26,820 bases of DNA, taken from positions 1 to 26,820 of the forward strand of contig CALRZT010000021.1 in assembly GCA_943372725.1 (NCBI GenBank). Direction: 5' to 3'. The DNA comes from CAMDHY01 sp943372725. Its GTDB lineage: Bacteria; Pseudomonadota; Alphaproteobacteria; Rhizobiales; Segnochrobactraceae. The notes under the pieces are model-generated. The model made no database searches, was not told where the DNA came from, and saw only the letters and a list, made by a program, of their open reading frames with translations. A program made the translations under genes and the position numbers. Positions 1 through 8,406 of this stretch are shown here, piece after piece. How positions within the stretch are numbered: the first letter of the stretch is position 1; each line of letters starts with the position of its first letter.

Positions 1-528
1 GGCCTCTACGGGGTGAAGGTCTACAACGGCCTGGTGGCGCTGCGCACGCGCGTCCAGGAGGCTTGGTCTGACATCCAGGTGCAGATGAAGCGCCGCTACG
101 ACCTCATCCCCAATCTCGTCGAGACGGTGAAGGGCTACGCCTCGCACGAGCGCGGGACGCTCGAGGCGGTGGTGAAGGCGCGCAACGCCGCGGTCGCGCA
201 AACCGGCACGCCGGAGCAGCAGGCGGCTGCGGAGCGGGCAGTCACCGGCGCGCTCGGCAAGCTGTTCGCCCTCGCCGAGGCCTATCCTGAGCTGAAGGCA
301 GACCAGAACTTCCGCGCCCTGCAGGACGAACTCGTCGCCACCGAGGAGAAGCTCAACGGCTCGCGGCGCTTCTACAACGGCTCGGTGCGCGACCTCAACG
401 TCATGGTCGAGCAGTTCCCGTCGAACCTGATCGCCGGGGTCTTCAAGTTCTCCAAGGCGCAGTTCTTCGAGCTCGACGAGGACGAGCGCGCCGCCGCCTC
501 GAAGCCGGTCAAGGTGTCGTTCAACTGA
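1..528 (+). CDS. lemA: LemA family protein, 5' end cut by window edge
   Basis: The frame is open from base 1 through the first GTG at 13, so the true start and the N-terminal membrane anchor lie outside the window. The visible part reads YNGLVALR..VQEAWSDIQVQMKRRYDLIPNLVETVKGYA, the characteristic opening of LemA proteins just after their single transmembrane helix. The rest is helical, with the NGSRRFYNGSVRDLN and FPSNLIAGVFKF segments typical of the family. LemA proteins are about 180-190 residues, so only about 10-20 residues are missing. Their biochemical role is not established; they are membrane-anchored helical proteins often encoded beside DUF2207 proteins. That is the case here, with the next gene starting about 40 nt downstream on the same strand. 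Confidence 0.93.
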   Translation, partial: GLYGVKVYNGLVALRTRVQEAWSDIQVQMKRRYDLIPNLVETVKGYASHERGTLEAVVKARNAAVAQTGTPEQQAAAERAVTGALGKLFALAEAYPELKADQNFRALQDELVATEEKLNGSRRFYNGSVRDLNVMVEQFPSNLIAGVFKFSKAQFFELDEDERAAASKPVKVSFN

Positions 529-569
529 CACTGCAACTGATACTATAACCGATCGTGTGGCGGGCGGGC

Positions 570-2552
570 ATGGGCGAGATCAAAGCTGGCTGCCGGGGCT
601 TCGTCGCGGCGCTGGCGGGACTGGCGCTGCTGGCGCTCGCGGCGGCGATGCCGGCCGCCGCCATCGACGATCCGGGCGGGCCGGAGCGCATCCTCGCCTA
701 TGACGCGAAGATTCAGGTCGAGACGGACGGCAGTGCCGGGGTGGTCGAGACGATCGCCGTGGTGGCGCGCGGCGACCAGATCCGCCGCGGCATCTTCCGC
801 GATATCGAGATGGCCGTCGACAGCGGGTTCGGCCGCTCCATCGCGAGCCTCGACGTCGAGGGCGTGACGCGCGACGGCGAGGACGAGCCCTACTCGGTCG
901 AGTGGGACGGCAACACGCGCCGCATTCGCATCGGCAGCGGCGACGTGTTCCTGGAGAGCGGCGTCCACGTCTACGAGATCCGTTACCGCTTTTCCGACGC
1001 GGTCGGGTTCTTCCCCGGTTATGACGAGATCGACTGGAACGTCACCGGACCGAACTGGGATTTTCCGATCGAGCGCGTGCGCGCCACGGTGACGCTGCCG
1101 GCGGGCGCGACGGTGCTGCAGAGCCGCGCCTATACCGGCGCGTTCGGCTCGGGCGACGAGAACGCCACCAGCGCGCAACCCTCGCCCGGCACGATCGTGT
1201 TCACGACGACGGCGCCGCTCGCCCCCCGCGAGGGGTTGACGGTCGCCGTCGGCTTCCCGAAGGGCTTCGTCGCCGAGCCGACGGCGACAGACAGGTTCCT
1301 CGCCCAGGCGATGCCGGCCTTCGTCGCTGGCGGCGGGCTGTTCCTCGTGCTCGGCTACTTCCTGTGGGCGTGGCTGCGCGTCGGCATCGACCCGCCGGCC
1401 GGGCCGATCATCCCGGTCTACACGCCGAGCCTGCCGCCGGCGGCGATGCGTTTCCTGGAGAAGCGGCGGGCGGACGGCACCGGCCTCGCCGCCGCCCTCC
1501 TCGACCTCGCCGTGAAGGGTCACCTGACGATCGCCGAGGCGGACGGCGGCGGCCTGACGCTGACGCGGCGCGCCGACGGCGCCAGCCGCGAGCCTTCGGC
1601 CAGCGAGGCGGCGGTGCTCGCCGCGCTGTTTCCCGGTGGCGTCGGGACGGTCACCCTCGGCAGCACCGGCGAGGACAAGCGCCTCGCCCAGACTGAGGGC
1701 GCCCTGGCGAAGTTCCTCAACAACAAGCTCCTCGGCGAGCACCTGCGCGGCAATCTCGGCTGGTACGCGGTCGGGGCGGTGCTGACGATCCTCACCTGGG
1801 TGGCGGTGGTGGCGGTGGCGCCGACGAGCGAGGAACTGATCATTTTCGGCATCGGCGGCATCGTCGCGACGGTGCTGACGACGATCTTCAGTGCCAAGGC
1901 AATGGCGCTGTGGGGCGACGTGCGGGCGGGCCGCTGGCTGTCGCTGCTGCCCGCGGTGTTCTGGTCGCTGGTGCTGGTGCCGCTCGCCGTCGTCTTCCTG
2001 TTGGTGTTGTGGGGCCTCGTCGGCACGATCGGCCTCGTGCCGGCGCTCCTGCTCGTCGCCACCGCCGTCGTCAACGTGGTGTTCTTCCGGCTGCTGCCGG
2101 CACCGACGGAGCGCGGGCGGGCGGCGCTCGACGAGATCGAGGGGACGCGGCTCTACCTGTCGGTGGCCGAAGCCGACCGGCTCAAGTTCCACAACCCGCC
2201 GGACCGGACGCTGGCCCACTTCGAGGCGATGCTGCCCTATGCCGTGGCGCTAGACCTCGCGACGCCGTGGACGGAGCGCTTCAAGGACCTGATCGCCGCC
2301 TCGGCCGTGACGGCCGCCACCGCCGGCGCGGTCGGCAGCGGCGGCTGGCATCCGGGCTGGTACAGCGGGAGCCGGGGCGGCGGCATTCCGACGGATTTCG
2401 GGCGCTCGTTCGAAAGCCGCATCCGCTCCTCCAGCCAGGCCGGCGCCCGGGCGATCGCAGCGGCGGCGGCGCGTGCCTCCGGGCGCTCGAGTTCGTCGGG
2501 CGGCGGCTTCTCCGGCGGCGGGCGTGGCGGTGGTGGCGGCGGCGGCTGGTAG
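570..2552 (+). CDS. DUF2207 domain-containing membrane protein
   Basis: The protein has about 660 residues. A signal peptide (hydrophobic core ending ALAAAMPAAA) precedes an extracytoplasmic beta-rich domain (residues about 30-240). A membrane helix follows at about 251-269, then a cytoplasmic segment, several helices at about 398-509, and a Ser/Gly-rich tail ending in a run of glycines and a terminal Trp. This architecture is that of DUF2207 predicted membrane proteins, whose molecular function is unknown. I chose the ATG at 570 because it gives a clean signal peptide; an in-frame GTG at 555 adds five residues. Pairing with lemA is common and suggests a joint envelope role, which is inference. 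A long minus-strand frame over the same bases is only a high-GC shadow. Confidence 0.88.
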   Translation: MGEIKAGCRGFVAALAGLALLALAAAMPAAAIDDPGGPERILAYDAKIQVETDGSAGVVETIAVVARGDQIRRGIFRDIEMAVDSGFGRSIASLDVEGVTRDGEDEPYSVEWDGNTRRIRIGSGDVFLESGVHVYEIRYRFSDAVGFFPGYDEIDWNVTGPNWDFPIERVRATVTLPAGATVLQSRAYTGAFGSGDENATSAQPSPGTIVFTTTAPLAPREGLTVAVGFPKGFVAEPTATDRFLAQAMPAFVAGGGLFLVLGYFLWAWLRVGIDPPAGPIIPVYTPSLPPAAMRFLEKRRADGTGLAAALLDLAVKGHLTIAEADGGGLTLTRRADGASREPSASEAAVLAALFPGGVGTVTLGSTGEDKRLAQTEGALAKFLNNKLLGEHLRGNLGWYAVGAVLTILTWVAVVAVAPTSEELIIFGIGGIVATVLTTIFSAKAMALWGDVRAGRWLSLLPAVFWSLVLVPLAVVFLLVLWGLVGTIGLVPALLLVATAVVNVVFFRLLPAPTERGRAALDEIEGTRLYLSVAEADRLKFHNPPDRTLAHFEAMLPYAVALDLATPWTERFKDLIAASAVTAATAGAVGSGGWHPGWYSGSRGGGIPTDFGRSFESRIRSSSQAGARAIAAAAARASGRSSSSGGGFSGGGRGGGGGGGW

Positions 2553-2687
2553 GTCGCGGGGGGCAGCCGCGGAGACGTCGCTCAGCGAGCCAGCCGGGCG
2601 AGACCCCGGACAGGCGCGATCGGGCGACCGCTACGCGTGCGCGCGCTTTTGGTGGGCGATACCCATCGCAGGCACGGAGCAGGCCGG

Positions 2688-3131
2688 GTGAGCGAGCATC
2701 GGTTCCAGATCAGCCGGGTCACCGCGGCGAGCATCCGTGATCTCGCGGAGGTCCATCCGGACGTCTTCGATTCGGACATCGATCCGGAGAGGCTCGCGGC
2801 CTTTCTCGACGACCGGCACCACCTGCTGGTGATCGCGCGCATCGAGGCGCTCGTCGTCGGCCAGATTCGCGCGATGATCCACCTGCAGCCGGACGGCCCG
2901 AGCCAGCTCTACATCGACAACCTCGGCGTGGCACCGGAGCACCACAGGCAGGGCGTCGCGCGCGCGCTCCTGCGCGAGGTGCTGGCGTGGGGGCGCGCCC
3001 AAGGCTGCGTCGACGCATGGGTCGCGACCGAAATCGACAATCTCCCGGCCCGAGGGCTCTACGATCGCCTGAAGAGCCAGCCGGACGAGGAAATGGCCTT
3101 TTATATCCTCGACATCGGCGCGCTCGACTGA
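2688..3131 (+). CDS. GNAT family N-acetyltransferase
   Basis: A small protein of 147 residues with the GNAT fold signature. A strand reads LYIDNLGVAPEHHRQGVARALL, where the Q/R-x-x-G-x-A loop binds the acetyl-CoA pyrophosphate, followed by the helix LLREVLAWGRAQG. C-terminal elements include NLPARGLYDRL. The substrate cannot be told. I chose GTG 2688 because GGAGCAGG lies just upstream; an upstream in-frame GTG at 2637 would add 17 residues that do not look like the family. It stands alone on the plus strand, about 135 nt after the DUF2207 gene, and converges with the TerB-like gene. Confidence 0.85.
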   Translation: MSEHRFQISRVTAASIRDLAEVHPDVFDSDIDPERLAAFLDDRHHLLVIARIEALVVGQIRAMIHLQPDGPSQLYIDNLGVAPEHHRQGVARALLREVLAWGRAQGCVDAWVATEIDNLPARGLYDRLKSQPDEEMAFYILDIGALD

Positions 3132-3153
3132 GCCGCGCGCGCGTGCGCTCAGT
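3127..3153. terminator. Hairpin shared by two convergent genes
   Basis: ACTGAGC (3127-3133) and GCTCAGT (3147-3153) are exact inverted repeats. The stem can continue as GCGC/GTGC around a GCGC loop after one bulged base. The stop codon of the acetyltransferase (3129-3131) and that of the convergent TerB-like gene (3149-3151) each lie in one arm. No T-run follows on either side, so it is a candidate bidirectional terminator or 3'-end stabiliser rather than a classic intrinsic terminator. Confidence 0.5.
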
Positions 3154-3580
3154 GCGACTCCGGCTGTGCGATCTTGCGGTGGCGGACGCGTGCGGAGTGC
3201 TCGATCGCCGCGACCGCGAGCGGGGCGACCTCGAGGCGGTCGCGCAGCATCTGCAGGAAGCGCAGTTCCTCCTGCTCGACCATCACATCGGCGGCGGCGA
3301 CGTCGACGGCGAGGGCGTAGGCGGTCTCGTAGAGCGATTCCGGCAGCGCGTCGCGGATGAGGTCGAGCATCAGGTCGAGCCCGTCCTCGTCGGCGAGGAT
3401 CTCGCTGCACGCCTCGCCCGCCATGGCGATGCGGTGGGGCTCGAAGTCCTTGAACATCGGCAGCGTCTTGACGACGTCGGCGATCCGCCGGAGCTCGGCG
3501 TCGGTCATCGTCCGATCGGCCGCCGACGTCGTCACCATCGTGTAGATGAGGGCGTCCTGGGAGGTGATCGCGCTCTGCAT
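3149..3580 (-). CDS. TerB-like (tellurite resistance TerB family) protein
   Basis: An all-helical protein of 143 residues that resembles the TerB/DjlA-N fold. The MTDAELRRIADVVKTLPMF stretch, then the acidic helix-loop ADEDGLDLMLDLIRDALPES, then AYALAVDVAAADVMVEQEELRFLQMLRDRL match the family's helix repeats with acidic metal-site-like residues. Alphaproteobacteria carry many such small TerB proteins of unknown role, and tellurite resistance need not be implied. It follows nadD by 69 nt on the same strand, and no ter operon genes are near. The ribosome-binding site before ATG 3580 is weak. Confidence 0.75.
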   Translation of the reverse strand: MQSAITSQDALIYTMVTTSAADRTMTDAELRRIADVVKTLPMFKDFEPHRIAMAGEACSEILADEDGLDLMLDLIRDALPESLYETAYALAVDVAAADVMVEQEELRFLQMLRDRLEVAPLAVAAIEHSARVRHRKIAQPESH

Positions 3581-3649
3581 GGGGGTTCCCGGGGTGGGCG
3601 GCGAAGCCGCGGAAGAGGGCGCTTTAGCTAGAGGCTTCCAGGCCTGGGT

Positions 3650-4297
3650 TCAACGGGACGCGGCGCCGCGCAGGACCGTCGAGGAGATCGGGTCGCGGCG
3701 GGCGTGCAGGAAGACCCACGCCGGCGGCCGCCGGTCGGACAGGCTTGCGGCCTCCGCCTCCGGCACGCGGAAACGGGCGAGGGTGATCGCCGCGCGCGCC
3801 GACACGGGCGCGAAGGTGGCGCCGGGGCGGTCGACGAAGGCGATCGGCAGCAGGCCGGCGATGAAGCGCCAGCGCTCCCAGCGGTGGAGGCCGGCGAGGT
3901 TGTCGGCGCCCATCAGGAAGACGAAGCGGACGCCCGGCCGGCGAGCCTTCAGGAAGGCGACGGTGTCGGCGGTGTAGGTGTAGTGGCGGGCCGCCTCGAA
4001 GGCGGTGACGACGATGCGCGGATCGCGCGCCAGCGTCCGCGCCGCCGCGACCCGCTTTGCCAGCGGCGCGAGGCCGTCGTGGGTCTTCAACGGGTTGCCG
4101 GGGGTGACCATCCACCAGACGCGGTCGACGCCGAGGCGCGTCAGCGCCGTCTCGGCGACCGCAAGGTGGGCGCGATGCGCCGGGTTGAAGGAGCCGCCAT
4201 AGAGCGCGATGCGCATGCCGGGCGCCGAGGGCGGCACCCGCAGCCAGTCGGCGCCTTGCGTCTGGCGCCCCTCCCCTGCCCCCGCCCGGTCGTTCAC
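3650..4297 (-). CDS. nadD: Nicotinate-nucleotide adenylyltransferase
   Basis: This enzyme transfers AMP from ATP to nicotinate mononucleotide, giving deamido-NAD, in cytoplasmic NAD synthesis. The nucleotidyltransferase motif GGSFNPAHRAH (about residues 35-45) and the C-terminal ISST motif are present, as is the FLMGADNLAGLHRW substrate segment. The length of 215 residues is normal for the alphaproteobacterial form. The GTG at 4297 overlaps the proA stop codon by 4 nt (GTGA), arguing for translational coupling. A later ATG (4216, MRIALYGGSF) is possible, but this family often carries a short N-terminal extension. The usual downstream partner rsfS is not here. Confidence 0.95.
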   Translation of the reverse strand: MNDRAGAGEGRQTQGADWLRVPPSAPGMRIALYGGSFNPAHRAHLAVAETALTRLGVDRVWWMVTPGNPLKTHDGLAPLAKRVAAARTLARDPRIVVTAFEAARHYTYTADTVAFLKARRPGVRFVFLMGADNLAGLHRWERWRFIAGLLPIAFVDRPGATFAPVSARAAITLARFRVPEAEAASLSDRRPPAWVFLHARRDPISSTVLRGAASR

Positions 4298-5586
4298 GGA
4301 CGCGTCTGGCCGTGCCCGCGGACGCGATACTTGAAGCTCGTCAGTTGCTCGACGCCGACCGGTCCGCGCGCGTGCATGCGGCCGGTGGCGATGCCGATCT
4401 CCGCCCCCATGCCGAACTCGCCGCCGTCGGCGAACTGCGTCGAGGCGTTGTGCAGCACGATGGCCGAATCGACCTCGGCCATGAACCGCTCGGCGGCGGC
4501 GAGGTCGTCGGTGAGGATCGCATCGGTGTGGTGGGAGCCGTGCGTCTCGATGTGGGCGATCGCCGCGTCGAGACCGTCGACCACCGCCACCGAGACGATC
4601 GCGTCGAGATATTCGGTCGTCCAGTCCGCCTCGCTCGCCAGCGTCGCGGCCGGATAGAGGGCGCGCACCGTCGCGTCGCCGCGGATCTCGCAGCCCGCGG
4701 CAGTGAGCGCGTCGAGCACGGGCCCGACATGCGTCCCAGCGAGCGCACGGTCGAACAGCAGCGTCTCGGCGGCGCCGCAGACGCCGGTGCGGCGCATCTT
4801 GGCGTTGACGATGATGCGCTTCACCATCTCGAGGTCGGCCGGCGCGTGCACGTAGACGTGGACGAGGCCTTCGAGGTGGGCGAACACCGGCACGCGGGCC
4901 TCGGCCTGCACGCGGGCGACGAGGCTCTTGCCGCCGCGCGGCACGATGACGTCGAGGTTGCCGTCGAGGCCGGCGAGCATGGCGCCGACGGCGGCACGGT
5001 CCGGCGTCGGGACCAACTGGATGGCGTCCGCCGGCAGGCCGGCGGCCTCGAGGCCGCGGGCGAGGCAGGCGTGGATGGCGAGCGAGGTTCCGAGCGCATC
5101 CGAGCCACCGCGCAGGACGACGGCGTTGCCCGCCTTCAGGCAGAGCGCGCCGGCGTCCGCCGTGACGTTCGGCCGGCTCTCGTAGATGACGCCGACGACG
5201 CCGAGGGGCGTGCGCACGCGCTCGATGGCGAGCCCATTCGGCCGTTCCCAGGCGGCGATGACGGCGCCGACCGGGTCGGGAAGGTCGGCGACCTCCTCGA
5301 GCGAGCGGGCGATCGCCTCGATGCGGCCGTCGTCGAGGGTCGAGCGGTCGATGAAGGAGCCGGCCTGGCCGGCCTCGCGCATGGCGGCGACGTCGCGGCG
5401 GTTCACGGCGAGGATCGCCTCGCGATCCGCGCGGACCGCCGACGCCATGGCGCGCAGGGCGGCGTTCTTGGTCTCGGTCGGCGCCAGCGCCAGCGCGCGG
5501 GCGGCGGCACGGGCGCGGCGGCCGATGTCGGCCATGATGGTGGCGACGTCGTTGCCGGTTTCGACCGGACGAAGCGATGTCAGCAT
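4294..5586 (-). CDS. proA: Glutamate-5-semialdehyde dehydrogenase (gamma-glutamyl phosphate reductase)
   Basis: Catalyses the NADPH-dependent reduction of glutamyl 5-phosphate to glutamate 5-semialdehyde, the second step of proline synthesis. The 430-residue protein shows IYESRPNVTADAGALCLKAGNAVVLRGGS-type ProA sequence, and the catalytic cysteine in KMRRTGVCGAAETLL at about residue 270. The C-terminal HTDAILTDD..AAERFMAEVDSA and FADGGEFGMGAEIGIATGR segments are also typical. ATG 5586 is preceded by a strong AGGAGG and overlaps the end of proB by 7 nt. The reading frame continues upstream, but that extension lies inside proB and is low-complexity Arg/Pro, so it is not coding. It forms an operon with proB and nadD. 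Confidence 0.97.
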   Translation of the reverse strand: MLTSLRPVETGNDVATIMADIGRRARAAARALALAPTETKNAALRAMASAVRADREAILAVNRRDVAAMREAGQAGSFIDRSTLDDGRIEAIARSLEEVADLPDPVGAVIAAWERPNGLAIERVRTPLGVVGVIYESRPNVTADAGALCLKAGNAVVLRGGSDALGTSLAIHACLARGLEAAGLPADAIQLVPTPDRAAVGAMLAGLDGNLDVIVPRGGKSLVARVQAEARVPVFAHLEGLVHVYVHAPADLEMVKRIIVNAKMRRTGVCGAAETLLFDRALAGTHVGPVLDALTAAGCEIRGDATVRALYPAATLASEADWTTEYLDAIVSVAVVDGLDAAIAHIETHGSHHTDAILTDDLAAAERFMAEVDSAIVLHNASTQFADGGEFGMGAEIGIATGRMHARGPVGVEQLTSFKYRVRGHGQTRP

Positions 5587-6785
5587 GTCTCGTCCTCCTG
5601 CCCGCGGTGGCGGCCGTGCAGTGCCATGTCGTCCCGGTGGATCATCTCGCCGCGTCCGGCATAGCCGAGGATCGCCTCGATCTCCGCGGTCTTGCGGCGG
5701 GCGATGCGCTCGGCCTCGGCGCGGTCGTAGGCGACGAGGCCGCGGCCGAGCTCGTGGCCGGCCTCGTCGAGAATGCGGACGCAATCGCCGCGCTCGAAGG
5801 CGCCGTCGACGGCGGCGACACCGGCCGGCAGCAGGCTGCGGCCGGCCTTCAGCGCCGTCACTGCGCCGGCATCGACGACGACGGCGCCGCGCGGGTCGAG
5901 CGAACCGGCAATCCAGGTCTTGCGGGCGGTGGCGGGCGAGCGGGCGGCGAGAAACCAGGTGCAGCGGCCGCCGTCGTCGACGGCGGCGAGCGGATGCTGG
6001 CGCTTGCCGGAGGCGATCACCATGGCCGTGCCAGCAGCGACCGCGATCTTGGCAGCGTCGACCTTCGTCTTCATGCCGCCGCGCGACAGCTCCGAGCCGG
6101 CGGCCCCCGCCATCGCCTCGATCGCCGGCGTGATCGCCTCGACGACGGGCAGATGGACGGCGGTGGGGTCCTGCGCCGGCGGGGCGGTGTAGAGACCGTC
6201 GATGTCCGACAGCAGCACCAGCGTGTCGGCGCTCGCCATCGTCGCGACGCGGGCGGCGAGGCGGTCGTTGTCACCGTAGCGGATCTCGGTGGTGGCGACC
6301 GTGTCGTTCTCGTTGATCACCGGCACCGCGCCGAGGCGGGCGAGCGTCGCGAAGGTCGAGCGAGCGTTGAGGTAGCGGCGCCGCTCCTCGGTGTCGCCGA
6401 GCGTCAACAACACCTGCGCGGCAGTGACGCCGTGGCGGCCGAAAGCCTCCGACCACGCGCGGGCGAGCGCGATCTGCCCGACCGAGGCGGCCGCCTGGCT
6501 CTCCTCGAGCTTCAGCGCCCGACGCGGCAGGCCGAGGACGCCGCGCCCGAGCGCGATCGCCCCGGAGGAGACGACGATCACCTCCGTGCCGCCGGCACGC
6601 AACGCCACGAGGTCGGCGACCAGGCTGTCGAGCCATGCCGACTTCAGCCGCCCGGTCGTGCCCTCGACGAGCAGCGCCGAGCCGACCTTGACGACGAGGC
6701 GGCGGGAGTTCGCTAGGCGCCGGCCCTCCGTCACCGCCGCTGCGGACGACGTCGCCGCCGCTGCGCTCGTGGCGACCGCGCTCAC
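5580..6785 (-). CDS. proB: Glutamate 5-kinase with C-terminal PUA domain
   Basis: Phosphorylates glutamate with ATP, the first and feedback-inhibited step of proline synthesis. The amino-acid kinase domain shows LVVKVGSALL, VIVVSSGAIALGRGVLG, VPVINENDTV, GDNDRLAARVA, LLSDIDGLYT and GGMKTKVDAAK in family order. A PUA domain covers roughly the last 110 residues. I place the start at GTG 6785, whose GTGA overlaps the obgE stop by 4 nt; a GTG at 6794 would add three residues. The first 20-25 residues are an Ala/Ser/Thr-rich extension ahead of the fold. The proA start is embedded in its last codons. Confidence 0.96.
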   Translation of the reverse strand: MSAVATSAAAATSSAAAVTEGRRLANSRRLVVKVGSALLVEGTTGRLKSAWLDSLVADLVALRAGGTEVIVVSSGAIALGRGVLGLPRRALKLEESQAAASVGQIALARAWSEAFGRHGVTAAQVLLTLGDTEERRRYLNARSTFATLARLGAVPVINENDTVATTEIRYGDNDRLAARVATMASADTLVLLSDIDGLYTAPPAQDPTAVHLPVVEAITPAIEAMAGAAGSELSRGGMKTKVDAAKIAVAAGTAMVIASGKRQHPLAAVDDGGRCTWFLAARSPATARKTWIAGSLDPRGAVVVDAGAVTALKAGRSLLPAGVAAVDGAFERGDCVRILDEAGHELGRGLVAYDRAEAERIARRKTAEIEAILGYAGRGEMIHRDDMALHGRHRGQEDETC

Positions 6786-7825
6786 GGCCGCCACCGCTCG
6801 GCGGGCTCCACCGGCAGGTCGCTCGGATCGGGCTCGTTGGCGCCGTCGATGGTGCGCAGCAGCGCCCTGAGCGCGCGCTCGACGCCCTCGCCCGAGGCCG
6901 AGGACAGCGCCAGCGGCGTCTTCTTCGCCGCCCGCCCGAGCGCCTTCAGGCGCTTGTCGCGGGTGGCGTCGTCGAGCGCGTCGACCTTCGACAGCGCGAC
7001 GATCTCCGGCTTGTCGGCGAGCGCCTCGCCATAGGCGGCGAGTTCGCGTCGCACGACCTTGTAGGCGGCGGCGGGGTTCTCGTCGGTGCCGTCGACCAGG
7101 TGCAGCAGCACCCGGCAGCGCTCGACGTGGCCGAGGAAGCGGTCACCGAGGCCGACGCCTTCATGGGCGCCCTCGATCAGGCCGGGAATGTCGGCGAGCA
7201 CGAACTCGCGTGCATCGACGCGGACGACACCGAGGCCCGGGTGGAGCGTGGTGAACGGATAGTCGGCGATCTTCGGCTTTGCCGCCGTGACGGTGGCGAG
7301 GAAGGTCGACTTGCCGGCGTTCGGCAGCCCGACGAGGCCGGCGTCGGCGATCAGCTTCAGCCGCAGCCAGAGCCACTTCTCCTCGGCCTCCTGGCCGGGA
7401 TTGGCGCGGCGCGGCGCCTGGTTGGTGGAGGACTTGAAGTGGGTGTTGCCGAAGCCGCCGTTGCCGCCCTTCATCAGGCGGAAACGCTCGCCGACGCGCG
7501 TCATGTCGACGATCAGCGTCTCGCCGTCTTCCTCGAGGATCTCGGTGCCGGCGGGCACCTTCAGGACGACGTCGGCGCCCTTGGCGCCGGAGCGGTTGCG
7601 GCCCATGCCGTGGCCGCCGGTGCCGGCCTTGAAATGCTGCTGGTAGCGATAGTCGATCAGCGTGTTGAGGCCATCGACGCATTCGATCCAGACGTCGCCG
7701 CCGCGGCCGCCGTCACCGCCGTCCGGCCCGCCGAACTCGATGAACTTCTCACGGCGAAACGACACCGCCCCCGCGCCGCCGGCGCCGGAGCGCACGCATA
7801 CTTTCGCCTGGTCGAGGAACTTCAT
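6782..7825 (-). CDS. obgE: Obg family GTPase (ribosome assembly/stress)
   Basis: An essential GTPase that binds the large ribosomal subunit. The N-terminal glycine-rich Obg fold (residues about 1-157) has the repeated GGxGG pattern. The G domain follows with G1 GLPNAGKS, switch region YPFTTLHPG, G3 DIPGLIEGA, a G4 written SKVD where NKxD is usual, and G5 SSASGEG. The 347-residue length fits the alphaproteobacterial type with a short C-terminus. ATG 7825 overlaps the upstream acetyltransferase stop as ATGA, and its own stop overlaps proB, so it sits in a tightly coupled run downstream of rplU-rpmA, the usual neighbourhood of obgE. Confidence 0.97.
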   Translation of the reverse strand: MKFLDQAKVCVRSGAGGAGAVSFRREKFIEFGGPDGGDGGRGGDVWIECVDGLNTLIDYRYQQHFKAGTGGHGMGRNRSGAKGADVVLKVPAGTEILEEDGETLIVDMTRVGERFRLMKGGNGGFGNTHFKSSTNQAPRRANPGQEAEEKWLWLRLKLIADAGLVGLPNAGKSTFLATVTAAKPKIADYPFTTLHPGLGVVRVDAREFVLADIPGLIEGAHEGVGLGDRFLGHVERCRVLLHLVDGTDENPAAAYKVVRRELAAYGEALADKPEIVALSKVDALDDATRDKRLKALGRAAKKTPLALSSASGEGVERALRALLRTIDGANEPDPSDLPVEPAERWRP

Positions 7826-8406
7826 GACTGGATCGTCTCGCGCGACGCCATCGCGAGCGCGGAAAAGCGCTCGTGGGTCAACAGGGTGTCCGTATGCGGG
7901 AGGTCGGCGCCCCGCGCAAGGCAGAACACGCGGCTCTCACCCGTCACCTCGAAACCAAGCCGGCTCTGGACGGCGAGCGAGGCGCGGTTGCCGACGAAGA
8001 CGCCGGAGCGCACCCGCGCGGCGCCGAGCGAGCCGAAGGCATGAGTGAGCACCGCCCGGCCGGCTTCCGTTGCATAGCCACGGCCCCAGCGGGACGGCGT
8101 CAGCCAGTAGCCGAACTCCGGCGCCGGGCCGAGCTCGTCGAGGCCGATGCCGCCAGCGAGGCCGTCGGCATCGAAGATCATCAATGGCAGCCCGGCGCCG
8201 CGCGCGAGATCGCCGCCGGCGAGCCCGAGGAAGGCGTCGGCATCCTCGCGCCGATAGGGATACGGTACACGCGCCAGCCAGCGCGCCACCGGCCAGTGGC
8301 CGATGGCGGCGACGATCGCATCGCGATCGGCCGCCGTCGGCGGCCGCAGCACCAGGCGCTCGGTCTCGAGGCGGACGGCGGCGAGACCGCGGGCGGGGAC
8401 GCTCAT
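7822..8406 (-). CDS. RimJ/RimL-type GNAT N-acetyltransferase
   Basis: A protein of 194 residues with RLETERLVLRPPTAADRDAI at its start and the acetyl-CoA loop YWLTPSRWGRGYATEAGRAVLTHAF, followed by VGNRASLAVQSRLGFEVTGE. These are the three hallmarks of RimJ/RimL-like acetyltransferases, which often modify protein N-termini or small amines; the substrate here is unknown. Start ATG 8406 overlaps the stop of the next acetyltransferase as ATGA, and its stop overlaps the start of obgE as ATGA. Acetyltransferases between rpmA and obgE are common in Hyphomicrobiales. The reading frame remains open far upstream, but that stretch is Arg-rich shadow sequence. Confidence 0.92.
   Translation of the reverse strand: MSVPARGLAAVRLETERLVLRPPTAADRDAIVAAIGHWPVARWLARVPYPYRREDADAFLGLAGGDLARGAGLPLMIFDADGLAGGIGLDELGPAPEFGYWLTPSRWGRGYATEAGRAVLTHAFGSLGAARVRSGVFVGNRASLAVQSRLGFEVTGESRVFCLARGADLPHTDTLLTHERFSALAMASRETIQS

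Noticed and set aside
543..2219. 558-codon minus-strand frame opposite the DUF2207 gene
   Set aside because: Low-complexity Arg/Asp/Gln-rich translation typical of the antisense strand of GC-rich genes; the plus-strand product has a clear family architecture.
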